A DNA stretch of 64,000 bases. Origin: Nocardia alba NBRC 108234. GTDB lineage: Bacteria > Actinomycetota > Actinomycetes > Mycobacteriales > Mycobacteriaceae. The stretch lies in contig NZ_BDAX01000018.1 of assembly GCF_001612665.1 (NCBI RefSeq), positions 248,001-312,000 on the forward strand. Direction: 5' to 3'. Below are positions 1-7,346 of the stretch, one piece after another. Within the stretch, counting starts at the first letter, position 1. Each line of letters starts with the position of its first letter. The position numbers and the translations under genes are program-made. The notes under the pieces are model-generated. The model worked only from the letters and a program-made list of their open reading frames with translations. It was not told the DNA's origin and did not search any database.

Positions 1-1
1 C

Positions 2-466
2 CGCAAGTTAGCGACCCGGTGCGACGCGGTGCTCGGGGTCGACATCGACGACCGGGTCATCGCCAACGCACCCGCCGCACCCAACGTCCATCTCGAACAC
101 GCCGACTTCCGCGACCTGGACCAAACCTTCGACGTGGTCACCGCCGTCGCCACCCTGCACCACGTCCCGGTGCGGGACGGCATCACCGCCCTGCGTCACC
201 TGGTCGCGCCCGGCGGCACCCTCGCGGTCGTCGGTCTCTGGAAGATGCACCCGGTCAGCGACTTCCACTACCTCCCCCTGCTTCCCGCCATCTGGGGCCT
301 CGATCGGTGGCGGCGCCGCTCGTTCGGCGGCCCCGATGTGACACTGGCCGACCCGCGCGAGACCCTCACCGAAATCCGTTCCGCCGCCGCCGAACACCTC
401 CCCGGCGCCGAGATCCGCCGCCGCCTGATGTGGCGCTACACCCTGCGATGGCGCCGGCCTCGCTGA
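2..466 (+). CDS. Class I SAM-dependent methyltransferase, 3' part
   Basis: This is the C-terminal 154 residues of a gene that begins before the window; the reading frame is open from base 2. The visible part starts at the edge of the Rossmann core: an acidic loop (VLGVDID) that would hold the SAM ribose, then HADFRDL and FDVVTAVATLHHV, the usual post-II and post-III strands of class I methyltransferases, and a Gly-rich segment (LVAPGGTLAVVGLW). A basic C-terminus ends in WRRPR. The substrate cannot be told from this part; small-molecule methyltransferases of the Methyltransf_11/25 type fit best. Downstream lie about 270 bases without a gene, so it is probably not in the same transcript as the DUF4247 operon. 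Confidence 0.8.
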   Translation, partial: RKLATRCDAVLGVDIDDRVIANAPAAPNVHLEHADFRDLDQTFDVVTAVATLHHVPVRDGITALRHLVAPGGTLAVVGLWKMHPVSDFHYLPLLPAIWGLDRWRRRSFGGPDVTLADPRETLTEIRSAAAEHLPGAEIRRRLMWRYTLRWRRPR

Positions 467-737
467 CCTGTCACCGCGGGGCAGCCGCCCGCCGCAGCCC
501 GATCCGGTCACCGGGTGAGAGCGGATAACCACCTCCGCGAGGGCGTCTGACGGATCCGACTCGCCCGTATGCCTGATCACAGGTCGCGGGCACTCCGACA
601 GTCCGCATTGTCCGAATCGATGCGGGATGTCCGCACACCCGGGTGATACAGTCCGGCAGGATTTTTCGATGGGGAGGGTCAGTCATCAACGCATCACGGA
701 CAGTCCGGCGGCGCACCGGGTTCGGGGGGTCGCCTCG

Positions 738-1175
738 ATGAATCGCACCAGGTGGATTATCGCGAGCCTGGTCGCGGTGGTCGCGGTCGTCGTAACGGTG
801 GTCGTGGTCGTGGTGGTCACTCGCGACGAGGATCCGCGTGAATTCGTCGCGGAGAAGTACCAGCGAGCGCAACAGCTCGATCAGGCGAACAACGGCCTGG
901 CGTTCCTCGCCACCGCCGCACCGGCCGCGGTGGCCGCCACGATAGCGAAAGCCACCGACCCACGCGGCAAGCGCAACACCGGCGACAACCACTATCTGCG
1001 CTTCGACCACGATCTCGTCGCGGTGTCACCGCATGCCGGCGGCTCCCTGATACTCGTCGACAACTACGCCAACGGCACCCGCCGCCACCACACCCACATC
1101 AGCGGTTACGGCTGGACCAGCGGCTCCGCGGCGGGCGACTACCGCGGCGGCGGCAGCGACAACGGCGGCAAGTAG
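738..1175 (+). CDS. DUF4247 family membrane-anchored protein
   Basis: A 145-residue protein with one N-terminal membrane segment (residues about 7-30, very rich in valine) and an extracytoplasmic domain. The C-terminal pattern (ILVDNYANG, then HISGYGW, ending DYRGGGSDNGGK) is that of DUF4247 proteins, which typically end in a Gly-rich FRGGG..GK tail. I chose ATG 738 because the membrane segment follows it directly; an upstream in-frame start at 627 would add 37 unlikely residues. It is followed 41 bases later by a DUF350 gene and then a membrane spermidine synthase, the same order as Rv2599-Rv2600-Rv2601 in M. tuberculosis. Function unknown; the conserved order suggests a joint envelope role. 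Confidence 0.8.
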   Translation: MNRTRWIIASLVAVVAVVVTVVVVVVVTRDEDPREFVAEKYQRAQQLDQANNGLAFLATAAPAAVAATIAKATDPRGKRNTGDNHYLRFDHDLVAVSPHAGGSLILVDNYANGTRRHHTHISGYGWTSGSAAGDYRGGGSDNGGK

Positions 1176-1216
1176 TTCATTCGGGCATCTCGCCCGCACG
1201 GCACAGGAGGACACTC

Positions 1217-1642
1217 ATGCTCGCTGACCTGGCGGCGGACGCGGGCGCCGCGCTCGCCTATTCCTCGGTGGGAATCGTGTTGATGGCCGTCGGTTTCGGC
1301 GTCGTCGACCTGCTCACCCCGGGCGACCTGCGCGCCCAGATCTGGATCGAACGCAACCGCAATGCCTCGATTTTGCTCGCCTCGAACCTGTTCGGGGTCG
1401 GGATCATCGTGGCCGTGGCCATCTGGACCTCGGAAGGCCAGATCGCCGAGGCGCTACTGTCCAGCGCGATCTACGGGGTGATCGGGCTGGCCGCGATGGC
1501 GGTGGCTTTCGTGCTGCTCGACGCGCTCACCCCCGGTGATTTCCGGGCCGTCGTCGCCGACGCCGAACCGCATCCGGCGGTGTGGGTCACAGCGTCGGCG
1601 CATGTCGCGGTCGCGCTGGTGGTGGCCGCGGGCCTGACCTGA
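1217..1642 (+). CDS. DUF350 family integral membrane protein
   Basis: A 141-residue protein with four predicted membrane helices arranged as two similar halves. Each half carries the phrase FGVVDLLTPGDLR or FVLLDALTPGDFR after its first helix, the internal duplication typical of DUF350 (YjfL-like) proteins. An AGGAGG ribosome site lies just before ATG 1217. Its stop overlaps the start of the next gene by one base (TGATG), indicating translational coupling to the spermidine synthase. Family members accompany DUF4247 and membrane spermidine synthases across actinobacteria; the biochemical role is not known. Confidence 0.85.
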   Translation: MLADLAADAGAALAYSSVGIVLMAVGFGVVDLLTPGDLRAQIWIERNRNASILLASNLFGVGIIVAVAIWTSEGQIAEALLSSAIYGVIGLAAMAVAFVLLDALTPGDFRAVVADAEPHPAVWVTASAHVAVALVVAAGLT

Positions 1643-3171
1643 TGCCCCGGCACCGCCTGGCCAGGGCGGCGTTGCTGGCGACCGTGTTCGTCTGTGCGGC
1701 ATGCGGTTTGGTGTACGAGCTGTCGTTGGTCACCCTGGGCAGCTACCTGATCGGAGACACTGCCGCGCAGGCGTCGATCACGTTGAGTGTGATGGTCTGT
1801 GCGATGGGTGTCGGCGCGCTGCTGGCGAAACCGCTCCGGCCGCGTGCCGCTGCGGCCTTTGTGGCGGTGGAACTGGCATTGGCCGTCGTCGGCGGGCTCT
1901 CGGTCGCCGCGCTGTACGCCAGCTACGCGTGGCTCAATATCTATACCGGCACGCTGATCTTGGCCGCGGCCGTGATCGGGATGCTCGTCGGCGCGGAGAT
2001 CCCGTTGCTGATGGAGTTGCTCCAGGACATCCGCGAGCAGGAGGCCAGTACCGCCGTCGCCGACCTGTTCGCGGCCGACTACGTGGGTGCGCTGTTGGGT
2101 GGCCTGGCGTTTCCGTTCCTGCTGCTGCCGGTGTTCGGGCAGATCCGCGGCAGCCTGGTGGTCGGGGTCGTGAACGCGGTCGCCGGACTCGCGTTGGCGT
2201 TCTTCTTCTTTCGCGACAAGATGACGCGCGGCGCCCGCCACACCCTGATCGCCGCCACCCTGACGGTGGCCTGCGGGCTGACCGGCAGTTACCTCTACGC
2301 CGACCGTTTCGAGGCGACCGCGCAGCAGGCCCTGTTCGCCCACCCGATCGTGTGGCAGACGCGTACGCCCTACCAGCAGATCGTGCTCACCGAATCGTTC
2401 TCCCCGTTCGCCACCACCGACACCCGGCTCTATCTCAACGGCGGACTCCAGTTCTCCTCGGTCGACGAATACCGATATCACGAGGCGCTGGTGCACCCGG
2501 TACTGGCGGGCACGCACCGTTCGGTGCTGGTGCTGGGCGGCGGTGACGGTCTCGCACTGCGCGAGATCCTGCGCTACCCCGACATCGCCGCGGTGACCCT
2601 GGTCGAACTCGACCCGGCGATGATCGAGCTGGCCCGCACCGACGACCGGCTCACCGAGCTCAATCGCCATGCCTTCGACGATCGGCGAGTCACCGTGGTC
2701 AACGCCGACGCGTTCACCTGGTTGCGCAGTGCTCCTGGTCTTTTCGACGCGGTGATCGTCGACTTGCCCGACCCCGACCAGACTTCGGTGGCCAAGCTGT
2801 ACTCGCAGGAGTTCTACGCGATGACCGCCAACGTGCTGGCCCCCGGCGCCCGCATGGTCGTCCAATCGGGTTCGCCGTTCTTCGCCCCGCGCTCCTTCTG
2901 GACCATCGACGCCACTGTCCGCTCCGCCGGTCTGCGCACCACCCCGTATCACGTGGATGTCCCGAGCTTCGGCGACTGGGGCTTCGTGCTGGCCTCGGCC
3001 GGTCCACCGCCGACTCCGACCCTGCGCAGCCCCAGCCCCCTGCGTTCCCTGGACGAACCCACTCTCACCGCGGCCACCGTCTTTCCGCCCGACCGCCGGG
3101 CCGTCGACCCCGACGTCTCCACGCTGATGCGTCCGGTGATCCTGGATCTGCAACGCCAAGAATGGCGTTGA
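1642..3171 (+). CDS. speE: Polyamine aminopropyltransferase (spermidine synthase) with N-terminal membrane domain
   Basis: A 509-residue fusion. Residues about 5-215 form some seven membrane helices; residues about 225-480 are a spermidine synthase fold. The SAM/decarboxy-SAM site is visible as VLVLGGGDGLALREIL followed by VTLVELDPAMIELA, NADAFTWL and the gate-keeping DLPDPDQ motif, so catalytic residues are present. The family transfers an aminopropyl group to putrescine or related acceptors; whether membrane-fused actinobacterial members do so on polyamines is uncertain. ATG 1642 overlaps the DUF350 stop; an upstream in-frame start would sit inside DUF350. It is the last gene of the DUF4247-DUF350-speE operon. 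Confidence 0.85.
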   Translation: MPRHRLARAALLATVFVCAACGLVYELSLVTLGSYLIGDTAAQASITLSVMVCAMGVGALLAKPLRPRAAAAFVAVELALAVVGGLSVAALYASYAWLNIYTGTLILAAAVIGMLVGAEIPLLMELLQDIREQEASTAVADLFAADYVGALLGGLAFPFLLLPVFGQIRGSLVVGVVNAVAGLALAFFFFRDKMTRGARHTLIAATLTVACGLTGSYLYADRFEATAQQALFAHPIVWQTRTPYQQIVLTESFSPFATTDTRLYLNGGLQFSSVDEYRYHEALVHPVLAGTHRSVLVLGGGDGLALREILRYPDIAAVTLVELDPAMIELARTDDRLTELNRHAFDDRRVTVVNADAFTWLRSAPGLFDAVIVDLPDPDQTSVAKLYSQEFYAMTANVLAPGARMVVQSGSPFFAPRSFWTIDATVRSAGLRTTPYHVDVPSFGDWGFVLASAGPPPTPTLRSPSPLRSLDEPTLTAATVFPPDRRAVDPDVSTLMRPVILDLQRQEWR

Positions 3172-3173
3172 TC

Positions 3174-3416
3174 TCAGACCTGACCCGAACAGGCCAGATG
3201 CGTACCGACGATGACGAGCCCGAGAACGGCGACCGCCGCCGACAACGCCGGGGCCGGTTCGCGAACCAACCGCGCCGCGCCGCGCCGCACGGCGGCACCT
3301 GCCCGCTCGCACCGGCTCCCGAGGATCGAACGCCGCGCGGTATCGGTGTCCGCGCGACCGCGCAGTTTTCGGCGGACCACGCCGAGCAGAGTGAGGACGA
3401 ACGCGGTGATCAACAT
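3174..3416 (-). CDS. Small hypothetical membrane protein
   Basis: An 80-residue protein with two hydrophobic segments (residues about 2-14 and 55-72) separated by a strongly basic, Arg-rich loop. I do not recognise a family. It begins 17 bases after the stop of the epimerase gene on the same strand, so it is probably co-transcribed. A purine-rich stretch (GGGAACGGAA) precedes ATG 3416; a longer in-frame version starting at 3455 would overlap the epimerase gene. The opposite strand is open over the same stretch but encodes an Arg/Ser/Thr-rich chain without hydrophobic segments, so I prefer this reading. Confidence 0.4.
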   Translation of the reverse strand: MLITAFVLTLLGVVRRKLRGRADTDTARRSILGSRCERAGAAVRRGAARLVREPAPALSAAVAVLGLVIVGTHLACSGQV

Positions 3417-3432
3417 TGTGTTCCGTTCCCGC

Positions 3433-4500
3433 TCAACGTGTTCCGACAGCAGCACGCGATGACGTCGCGGGCCGTCCGGGGGCGGTGACGATGCCGAAGG
3501 CGATCAGGCTGTCGGCGGTGTCGCGAATCGTGTCCTCGATCGGGCGCATGGTCCAGCCCAGTTCGCGGCGCGCCTTGTCGGCGCTGACGTGCTCGGTGCG
3601 GCCGAGGACCGGCACGGTCAGGCGCACGCCTTTGTCGAAGACGGCGACGAGGCGGACCAGCCAGTTCGGCAGGACCCGGGTGGGGACGCGGAAGCCCTCG
3701 GCGGCGTAGTCGCGGGCCAGCACGCGGGCCAGCTCGCCCATCCAGATCGGATCGGTCGCGCAGATGTATCGATTGCCCGCGGCCTCGGGGACTTCCATCG
3801 CCAGCCGGTGCGCGACGGCGAGGTCGCGCACGTCCACGGGGGTCCAGCCGGTCTTCACCGAGCCGGGGACATCGCGGGCCAACAGGCGGCGGATCGGCTC
3901 GTGGGAGGTGCTGGTCCTGGCTTCGAGCAGCGGGCCGAGGATCATGCCGGGATTGACCGCCACCAGTTCGAGATCCGTTGTGGTGGGCAGTGATTCGATG
4001 AAATCCCAGGCCGCGCGCTCGGCGAGGGTCTTGCTCTTCTGATACGCGGGGATGCGGTCGAGAACCGACCAGTCGGCTTCGGAGCGCACCTCATCGACGT
4101 CGTGGCCGTAGGCGACGGCGGCAACCGAGGACGTCAGCACTACGCGGCGCACGCCGGCGGCCGCGGCGGCGCGCAGCACGCGCAGGGTGCCCTGCACCGC
4201 GGGCTCGATGAGATCGCGCTCGTCCTCGGGCGGGGTGGCGGGGAACGGCGACGCGACGTGCAGCACGGTGTCGCAGCCGGTGACCGCCGCGGCCCAGCCC
4301 GTGTCGTCGTCGAGGGAGGCGGCGACGAATTCCAGGTCGCCGCCGGTGCGGCGGGCTAGTTCGGTCAGGTGGGCGCGCTTGGTGTGCGCGGCGAGGTCGC
4401 GCACGGTGGCGCGGACGGCGTAGCCGTGCTCGAGGAGTTCGGCGATGCAGTGGCCGGCGACGAAGCCCGTCGCGCCGGTGACGAGTACCCGAGTGGTCAT
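3433..4500 (-). CDS. NAD(P)-dependent epimerase / dihydroflavonol-4-reductase-like oxidoreductase
   Basis: A 355-residue extended short-chain dehydrogenase. The N-terminus carries the nucleotide-binding motif VTGATGFVAGHC, and the active site YQKSK (YxxxK) follows a conserved TSSVAAV segment supplying the serine. The arrangement matches the dihydroflavonol-4-reductase/cinnamoyl-CoA-reductase group, reducing or epimerising a carbonyl of unknown substrate. A second start, ATG 4509, lies three codons upstream (MTTMTTR) and cannot be excluded. The gene is divergent from a TetR regulator, and a 39-bp imperfect palindrome (4537-4575) lies 36 bases before its start, so repression by that regulator is likely. 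Confidence 0.85.
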   Translation of the reverse strand: MTTRVLVTGATGFVAGHCIAELLEHGYAVRATVRDLAAHTKRAHLTELARRTGGDLEFVAASLDDDTGWAAAVTGCDTVLHVASPFPATPPEDERDLIEPAVQGTLRVLRAAAAAGVRRVVLTSSVAAVAYGHDVDEVRSEADWSVLDRIPAYQKSKTLAERAAWDFIESLPTTTDLELVAVNPGMILGPLLEARTSTSHEPIRRLLARDVPGSVKTGWTPVDVRDLAVAHRLAMEVPEAAGNRYICATDPIWMGELARVLARDYAAEGFRVPTRVLPNWLVRLVAVFDKGVRLTVPVLGRTEHVSADKARRELGWTMRPIEDTIRDTADSLIAFGIVTAPGRPATSSRAAVGTR

Positions 4501-4536
4501 GGTGGTCATCCATTCCGTCGATTCGGTGGAGCATGC

Positions 4537-4575
4537 ATCTAAGCGGTGCTCAATTAATCTAAACACTGCATAGAT
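4537..4575. promoter_or_regulatory. Candidate TetR operator, 39-bp imperfect palindrome
   Basis: Between the divergent epimerase and TetR genes the sequence reads ATCTA-N-GC-N-GTG-N-T-N-A on both strands, giving 13 matches in 19 base pairs of each half around the centre at 4556. The A/T-rich composition contrasts with the GC-rich surroundings. Size and position suit a TetR-family site controlling both genes. Confidence 0.5.
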
Positions 4576-4623
4576 TTCCTGTCCAGTGCCAATTCTGGCC
4601 GAGGCCTGGCATACGCTCGGAGG

Positions 4624-5247
4624 GTGAAGCGCACCAGTTACCACCACGGCGACCTGCGCGCCACGCTGATGGACGCCTGCCTGCGCCTGATCGAGAGCGA
4701 AGGCTTGGCCGCGGTGAGTTTGCGCCGGGTGGCCAGGGAGGCCGGAGTCAGCAGCGGCGCGCCCTATCATCATTTCGCCGACCGTGCCGCGCTGCTCTCG
4801 GCACTGTCGACCGACGGATTCCAGCAGCTCGCGGCCTATATGACCGCGGCCAGGGAGACAACAACCGACCCACTGGCGACTCTCGCCGAGCTCGGCGAGG
4901 CCTACGTGCGGTTCTCCCGCGAACACCCCGCCCAGTTCCGGCTGATGTTCCGACCCGAACTGTCCCAACCGGAAAAGCACCCCGATGCCCACGCCGCCGG
5001 TGATGCCGCCTTCGAGGTCCTGGTTCAGACAGTGGCGGACTGTGTCGCGGCCGGCGCGCTGCCCGCCGATCGCGCGGAAGTCCTCGCCCTCGCCTGGTGG
5101 GGACTGGGCCATGGGCTGGCATCGCTGTGGCTCGACGGCCATCTCGAGATGCGCAGTGAACAGATGGGTACCCACACGCCCGAACTCGTCGACACGATCA
5201 TGCGGACCTTCACCGCGCTGATCACGCCGGGTCCGGCCACCACCTGA
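4624..5247 (+). CDS. TetR family transcriptional regulator
   Basis: A 207-residue TetR protein. Residues about 8-54 form the helix-turn-helix (LIESEGLAAVSLRRVAREAG, then SSGAPYHHFADRAALL), and the rest is a ligand-binding domain of the WHG/TetR_C_13 type, marked by the sequence WWGLGHGLASLWLDGH. It starts with GTG six bases after a TACGCT hexamer, suggesting a leaderless or nearly leaderless mRNA, though GGAGG also directly abuts the start. Divergent from the epimerase gene, with a palindrome between them, so it probably represses that gene and itself. The ligand is unknown. Confidence 0.85.
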   Translation: MKRTSYHHGDLRATLMDACLRLIESEGLAAVSLRRVAREAGVSSGAPYHHFADRAALLSALSTDGFQQLAAYMTAARETTTDPLATLAELGEAYVRFSREHPAQFRLMFRPELSQPEKHPDAHAAGDAAFEVLVQTVADCVAAGALPADRAEVLALAWWGLGHGLASLWLDGHLEMRSEQMGTHTPELVDTIMRTFTALITPGPATT

Positions 5248-5342
5248 CGCGCCGCCGATATCCGACGATCGGGAGTCCGCGCTCGCCTAGAGTGGGTACA
5301 CCGTCTTTGTCGTCGCGTATCCCGTTACGAGCAGGAGGCCCG

Positions 5343-5663
5343 ATGTCCGACACCGCGAAACTCGATCCCGTGGTCGAGGCGTTCGTCGACGCCCTCAACG
5401 CGCAGGACACCGACCAGTTCTACGGAGTGCTCACCGAGGACGCGACAATGTCCGATGATGGTGTCGAACGCAATCTCGCCCAGTGGACCGAAGCCGAGAT
5501 CTTCCGCAGCAACGGACATCTGGTCGTGGACACCGTCGACTCCGACGACGGCCTCGCGCTCACCGCCGACTACACCAACAGCCGGTGGGGTTCGATGCGT
5601 ACCACCTGGCGGTTCGTCCTGCGCGACGGGCTGATCAGCCGATTCGAAACAGGACAGGCGTGA
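5343..5663 (+). CDS. Nuclear transport factor 2-like protein (SnoaL-type fold)
   Basis: A 106-residue protein that begins VVEAFVDALNAQDTDQFYGV, the first helix-turn of NTF2-like proteins, followed by LTEDATMSDDG and a C-terminal WRFVLRDGLISRFETGQA strand with the typical Arg-Phe-x-x-Gly-Gln ending. Such small alpha+beta barrels act as isomerases, hydrolases or binding proteins; no specific activity can be assigned. AGGAGG lies six bases before ATG 5343, and a TAGAGT hexamer at 5288-5293 could be its -10 box. Its last codon overlaps the next start (GTGA), so it is coupled to the phosphodiesterase gene. Confidence 0.7.
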   Translation: MSDTAKLDPVVEAFVDALNAQDTDQFYGVLTEDATMSDDGVERNLAQWTEAEIFRSNGHLVVDTVDSDDGLALTADYTNSRWGSMRTTWRFVLRDGLISRFETGQA

Positions 5664-6808
5664 GCGACGATCTTCTGCTGACCCCGCGTTACGGCACTGC
5701 CGCACTCTCCGATCTCCTGCCCTCGGTACTCGCCTGCCTCGGCGTCGCGGGCGACACCGACCGGCTCGGCCTCGAGCTCGAGGTCGACCGGGTCTGCGTG
5801 CTGCTCGTCGACGGACTCGGCGCGCACGCTTTGGCCGCCGAAGCCACGTCCGCGCCGTTCTTGACGAGCCTGCCCGACGCGAGCCTCGATGCCGGGTTCC
5901 CGAGCACCACGGCGACGAGTCTGACCACCCTCGGCACCGGACTGCCCTCGGGCGAGCACGGCATCGTCGGCTACAGCATGCGGCTGCCCGGTGAGGAGCG
6001 CCTGTTCAATTCGTTGCGCTGGCAACTCATCGGCGAGGGCCCGAAGCTCGACGCGCGCGCCACCTTCCCACCCGATCGGATTCAGCCGAACCGCACCGTC
6101 TTCGAGCGCGCCACCGACGCGGGCATCACCGCCGTGCAGGTAGCACCGAGTTATCAGGACGGGTCCGGCCTGACCCTGGCCGGTTGGCGCGGCGGCGGAT
6201 TCCGCACCGCCTATTCGGTGGGCGACCTCGTCGACGGTGTTCTCACCGCGCTGACCTGTGCGCCGAAAACCCTGGTCTACACCTATCATTCGGAACTCGA
6301 CACCACCGGCCACGCCCGCGGGCCCGCCAGCCGGGCCTGGCGGTTCGAGCTCGCCAATGTCGACCGGATCGCCGCCGAGATCGCGGCCCGGCTGCCCGCT
6401 CGCTCGGCACTGGTGGTCACCGCCGATCACGGCATGGTCGAACTCCGTGAGCGCGTCGACTTCGACACCCACCCGCACCTGGCGGACAACGTCGCCGCGC
6501 TCGGCGGCGAACCACGCGCCCGCCACGTCTACACCGACGGCCCCGCCGCGGTCGCCGACACCTGGCGCGGCGTGCTCGGCAGCGAATTCCTGGTGCGCAC
6601 CCGCGGCGAGGCGATCGACGCGGGCTGGTTCGGCCCCGTCGTCACCCGCGACGCCGCGGCACGCATCGGTGATCTGGTCGTGCTCGCCCGCGGCGACGGT
6701 GGTGTCGTGCGGTCGGGCGCTGAACCGATGCAATCGATGATGGTCGGTCACCACGGCTCACTCACCGCCGCCGAGCTGCGGGTTCCCCTGCGAATCCACC
6801 GCGCCTGA
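5660..6808 (+). CDS. Alkaline phosphatase family protein (nucleotide pyrophosphatase/phosphodiesterase-like)
   Basis: A 382-residue alkaline-phosphatase superfamily enzyme. The two-metal site is complete by eye: LLVDGLGAHA (metal Asp), PSTTATSLTT with the nucleophilic Thr, DTTGHARGP (Asp and His) and TADHGMVE (Asp-His), plus a late HHG at VGHHGSLT. Family members hydrolyse phosphodiester or phosphomonoester bonds of nucleotides or lipids; no signal peptide is seen, so it may work in the cytoplasm. GTG 5660 overlaps the stop of the NTF2-like gene by four bases. Homologues are common single-copy genes in mycobacteria and relatives. Confidence 0.85.
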   Translation: MSDDLLLTPRYGTAALSDLLPSVLACLGVAGDTDRLGLELEVDRVCVLLVDGLGAHALAAEATSAPFLTSLPDASLDAGFPSTTATSLTTLGTGLPSGEHGIVGYSMRLPGEERLFNSLRWQLIGEGPKLDARATFPPDRIQPNRTVFERATDAGITAVQVAPSYQDGSGLTLAGWRGGGFRTAYSVGDLVDGVLTALTCAPKTLVYTYHSELDTTGHARGPASRAWRFELANVDRIAAEIAARLPARSALVVTADHGMVELRERVDFDTHPHLADNVAALGGEPRARHVYTDGPAAVADTWRGVLGSEFLVRTRGEAIDAGWFGPVVTRDAAARIGDLVVLARGDGGVVRSGAEPMQSMMVGHHGSLTAAELRVPLRIHRA

Positions 6809-6871
6809 ACACCACCGCCTAAGCTGTCGTCGACGCGCGATCGCGCGCAGCGAACCATTCCTGGAGGACAC

Positions 6872-7192
6872 ATGGCTGCCAACACCCGAACCGGCGCGCT
6901 CGCGGTGGGCGTCGCGGTGCTGGCGGCACTGGCCACCGGATGCACCGAGGTCGAGCGGATCCTCAACCAGGGCGGTGAGACGAGCTGTCGCGACTACGTC
7001 AACCAGGACGCGAACACCAAGCGGATCACCATCACCAAGGCCATCAAGGAGCAGACCGGCAACGACAACGAGCCGGCGGGCACCGTGGTCGACTCGATGA
7101 TCATGCAGGTCGACCTGCTGTGCGCGACCCAGCGCAATGTCGACACCCCGATCAAGAACGCCGATATCGCCGGGATCTTCCTGAACAAGTAG
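6872..7192 (+). CDS. Small secreted lipoprotein
   Basis: A 106-residue protein with a lipoprotein signal: MAANTRTGALAVGVAVLAAL is followed by a lipobox ATGC, so Cys24 would be lipidated and the mature chain is about 83 residues. Two further cysteines (SCRDYVNQDANTKR and LLCATQ) lie about 57 residues apart and may form a disulfide. This pattern, C-x2-Y-x3-D near the start and D-x-L-x-C near the end, recalls the HdeA acid-stress chaperone fold, but that is only a resemblance. A GGAGG site precedes ATG 6872. Lnt, encoded at 54.9-56.6 kb, would N-acylate such proteins. Confidence 0.7.
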   Translation: MAANTRTGALAVGVAVLAALATGCTEVERILNQGGETSCRDYVNQDANTKRITITKAIKEQTGNDNEPAGTVVDSMIMQVDLLCATQRNVDTPIKNADIAGIFLNK

Positions 7193-7346
7193 TCCTCGGC
7201 GTCAAGGTGACGCGACAGCCCGGCGACCGGTGAACAGCAGTCGTCGCCGCAAAGGTTCCCATGGCGGTGGCACAGCTGATAGACAGTAAGCGCCACACCC
7301 GTTCTCGTCGATGGAACGGTGCGTCACCGACGAGCAGGGAGTGAAC

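Noticed and set aside
1471..3312. A 613-residue minus-strand frame opposite the spermidine synthase
   Set aside because: Shadow frame; the plus strand carries membrane helices and catalytic motifs.
3162..3488. Plus-strand frames between the spermidine synthase and epimerase genes
   Set aside because: They encode Arg/Ser/Thr-rich chains without domains; the minus-strand frame at 3174-3416 has two hydrophobic segments and fits an operon with the epimerase gene.
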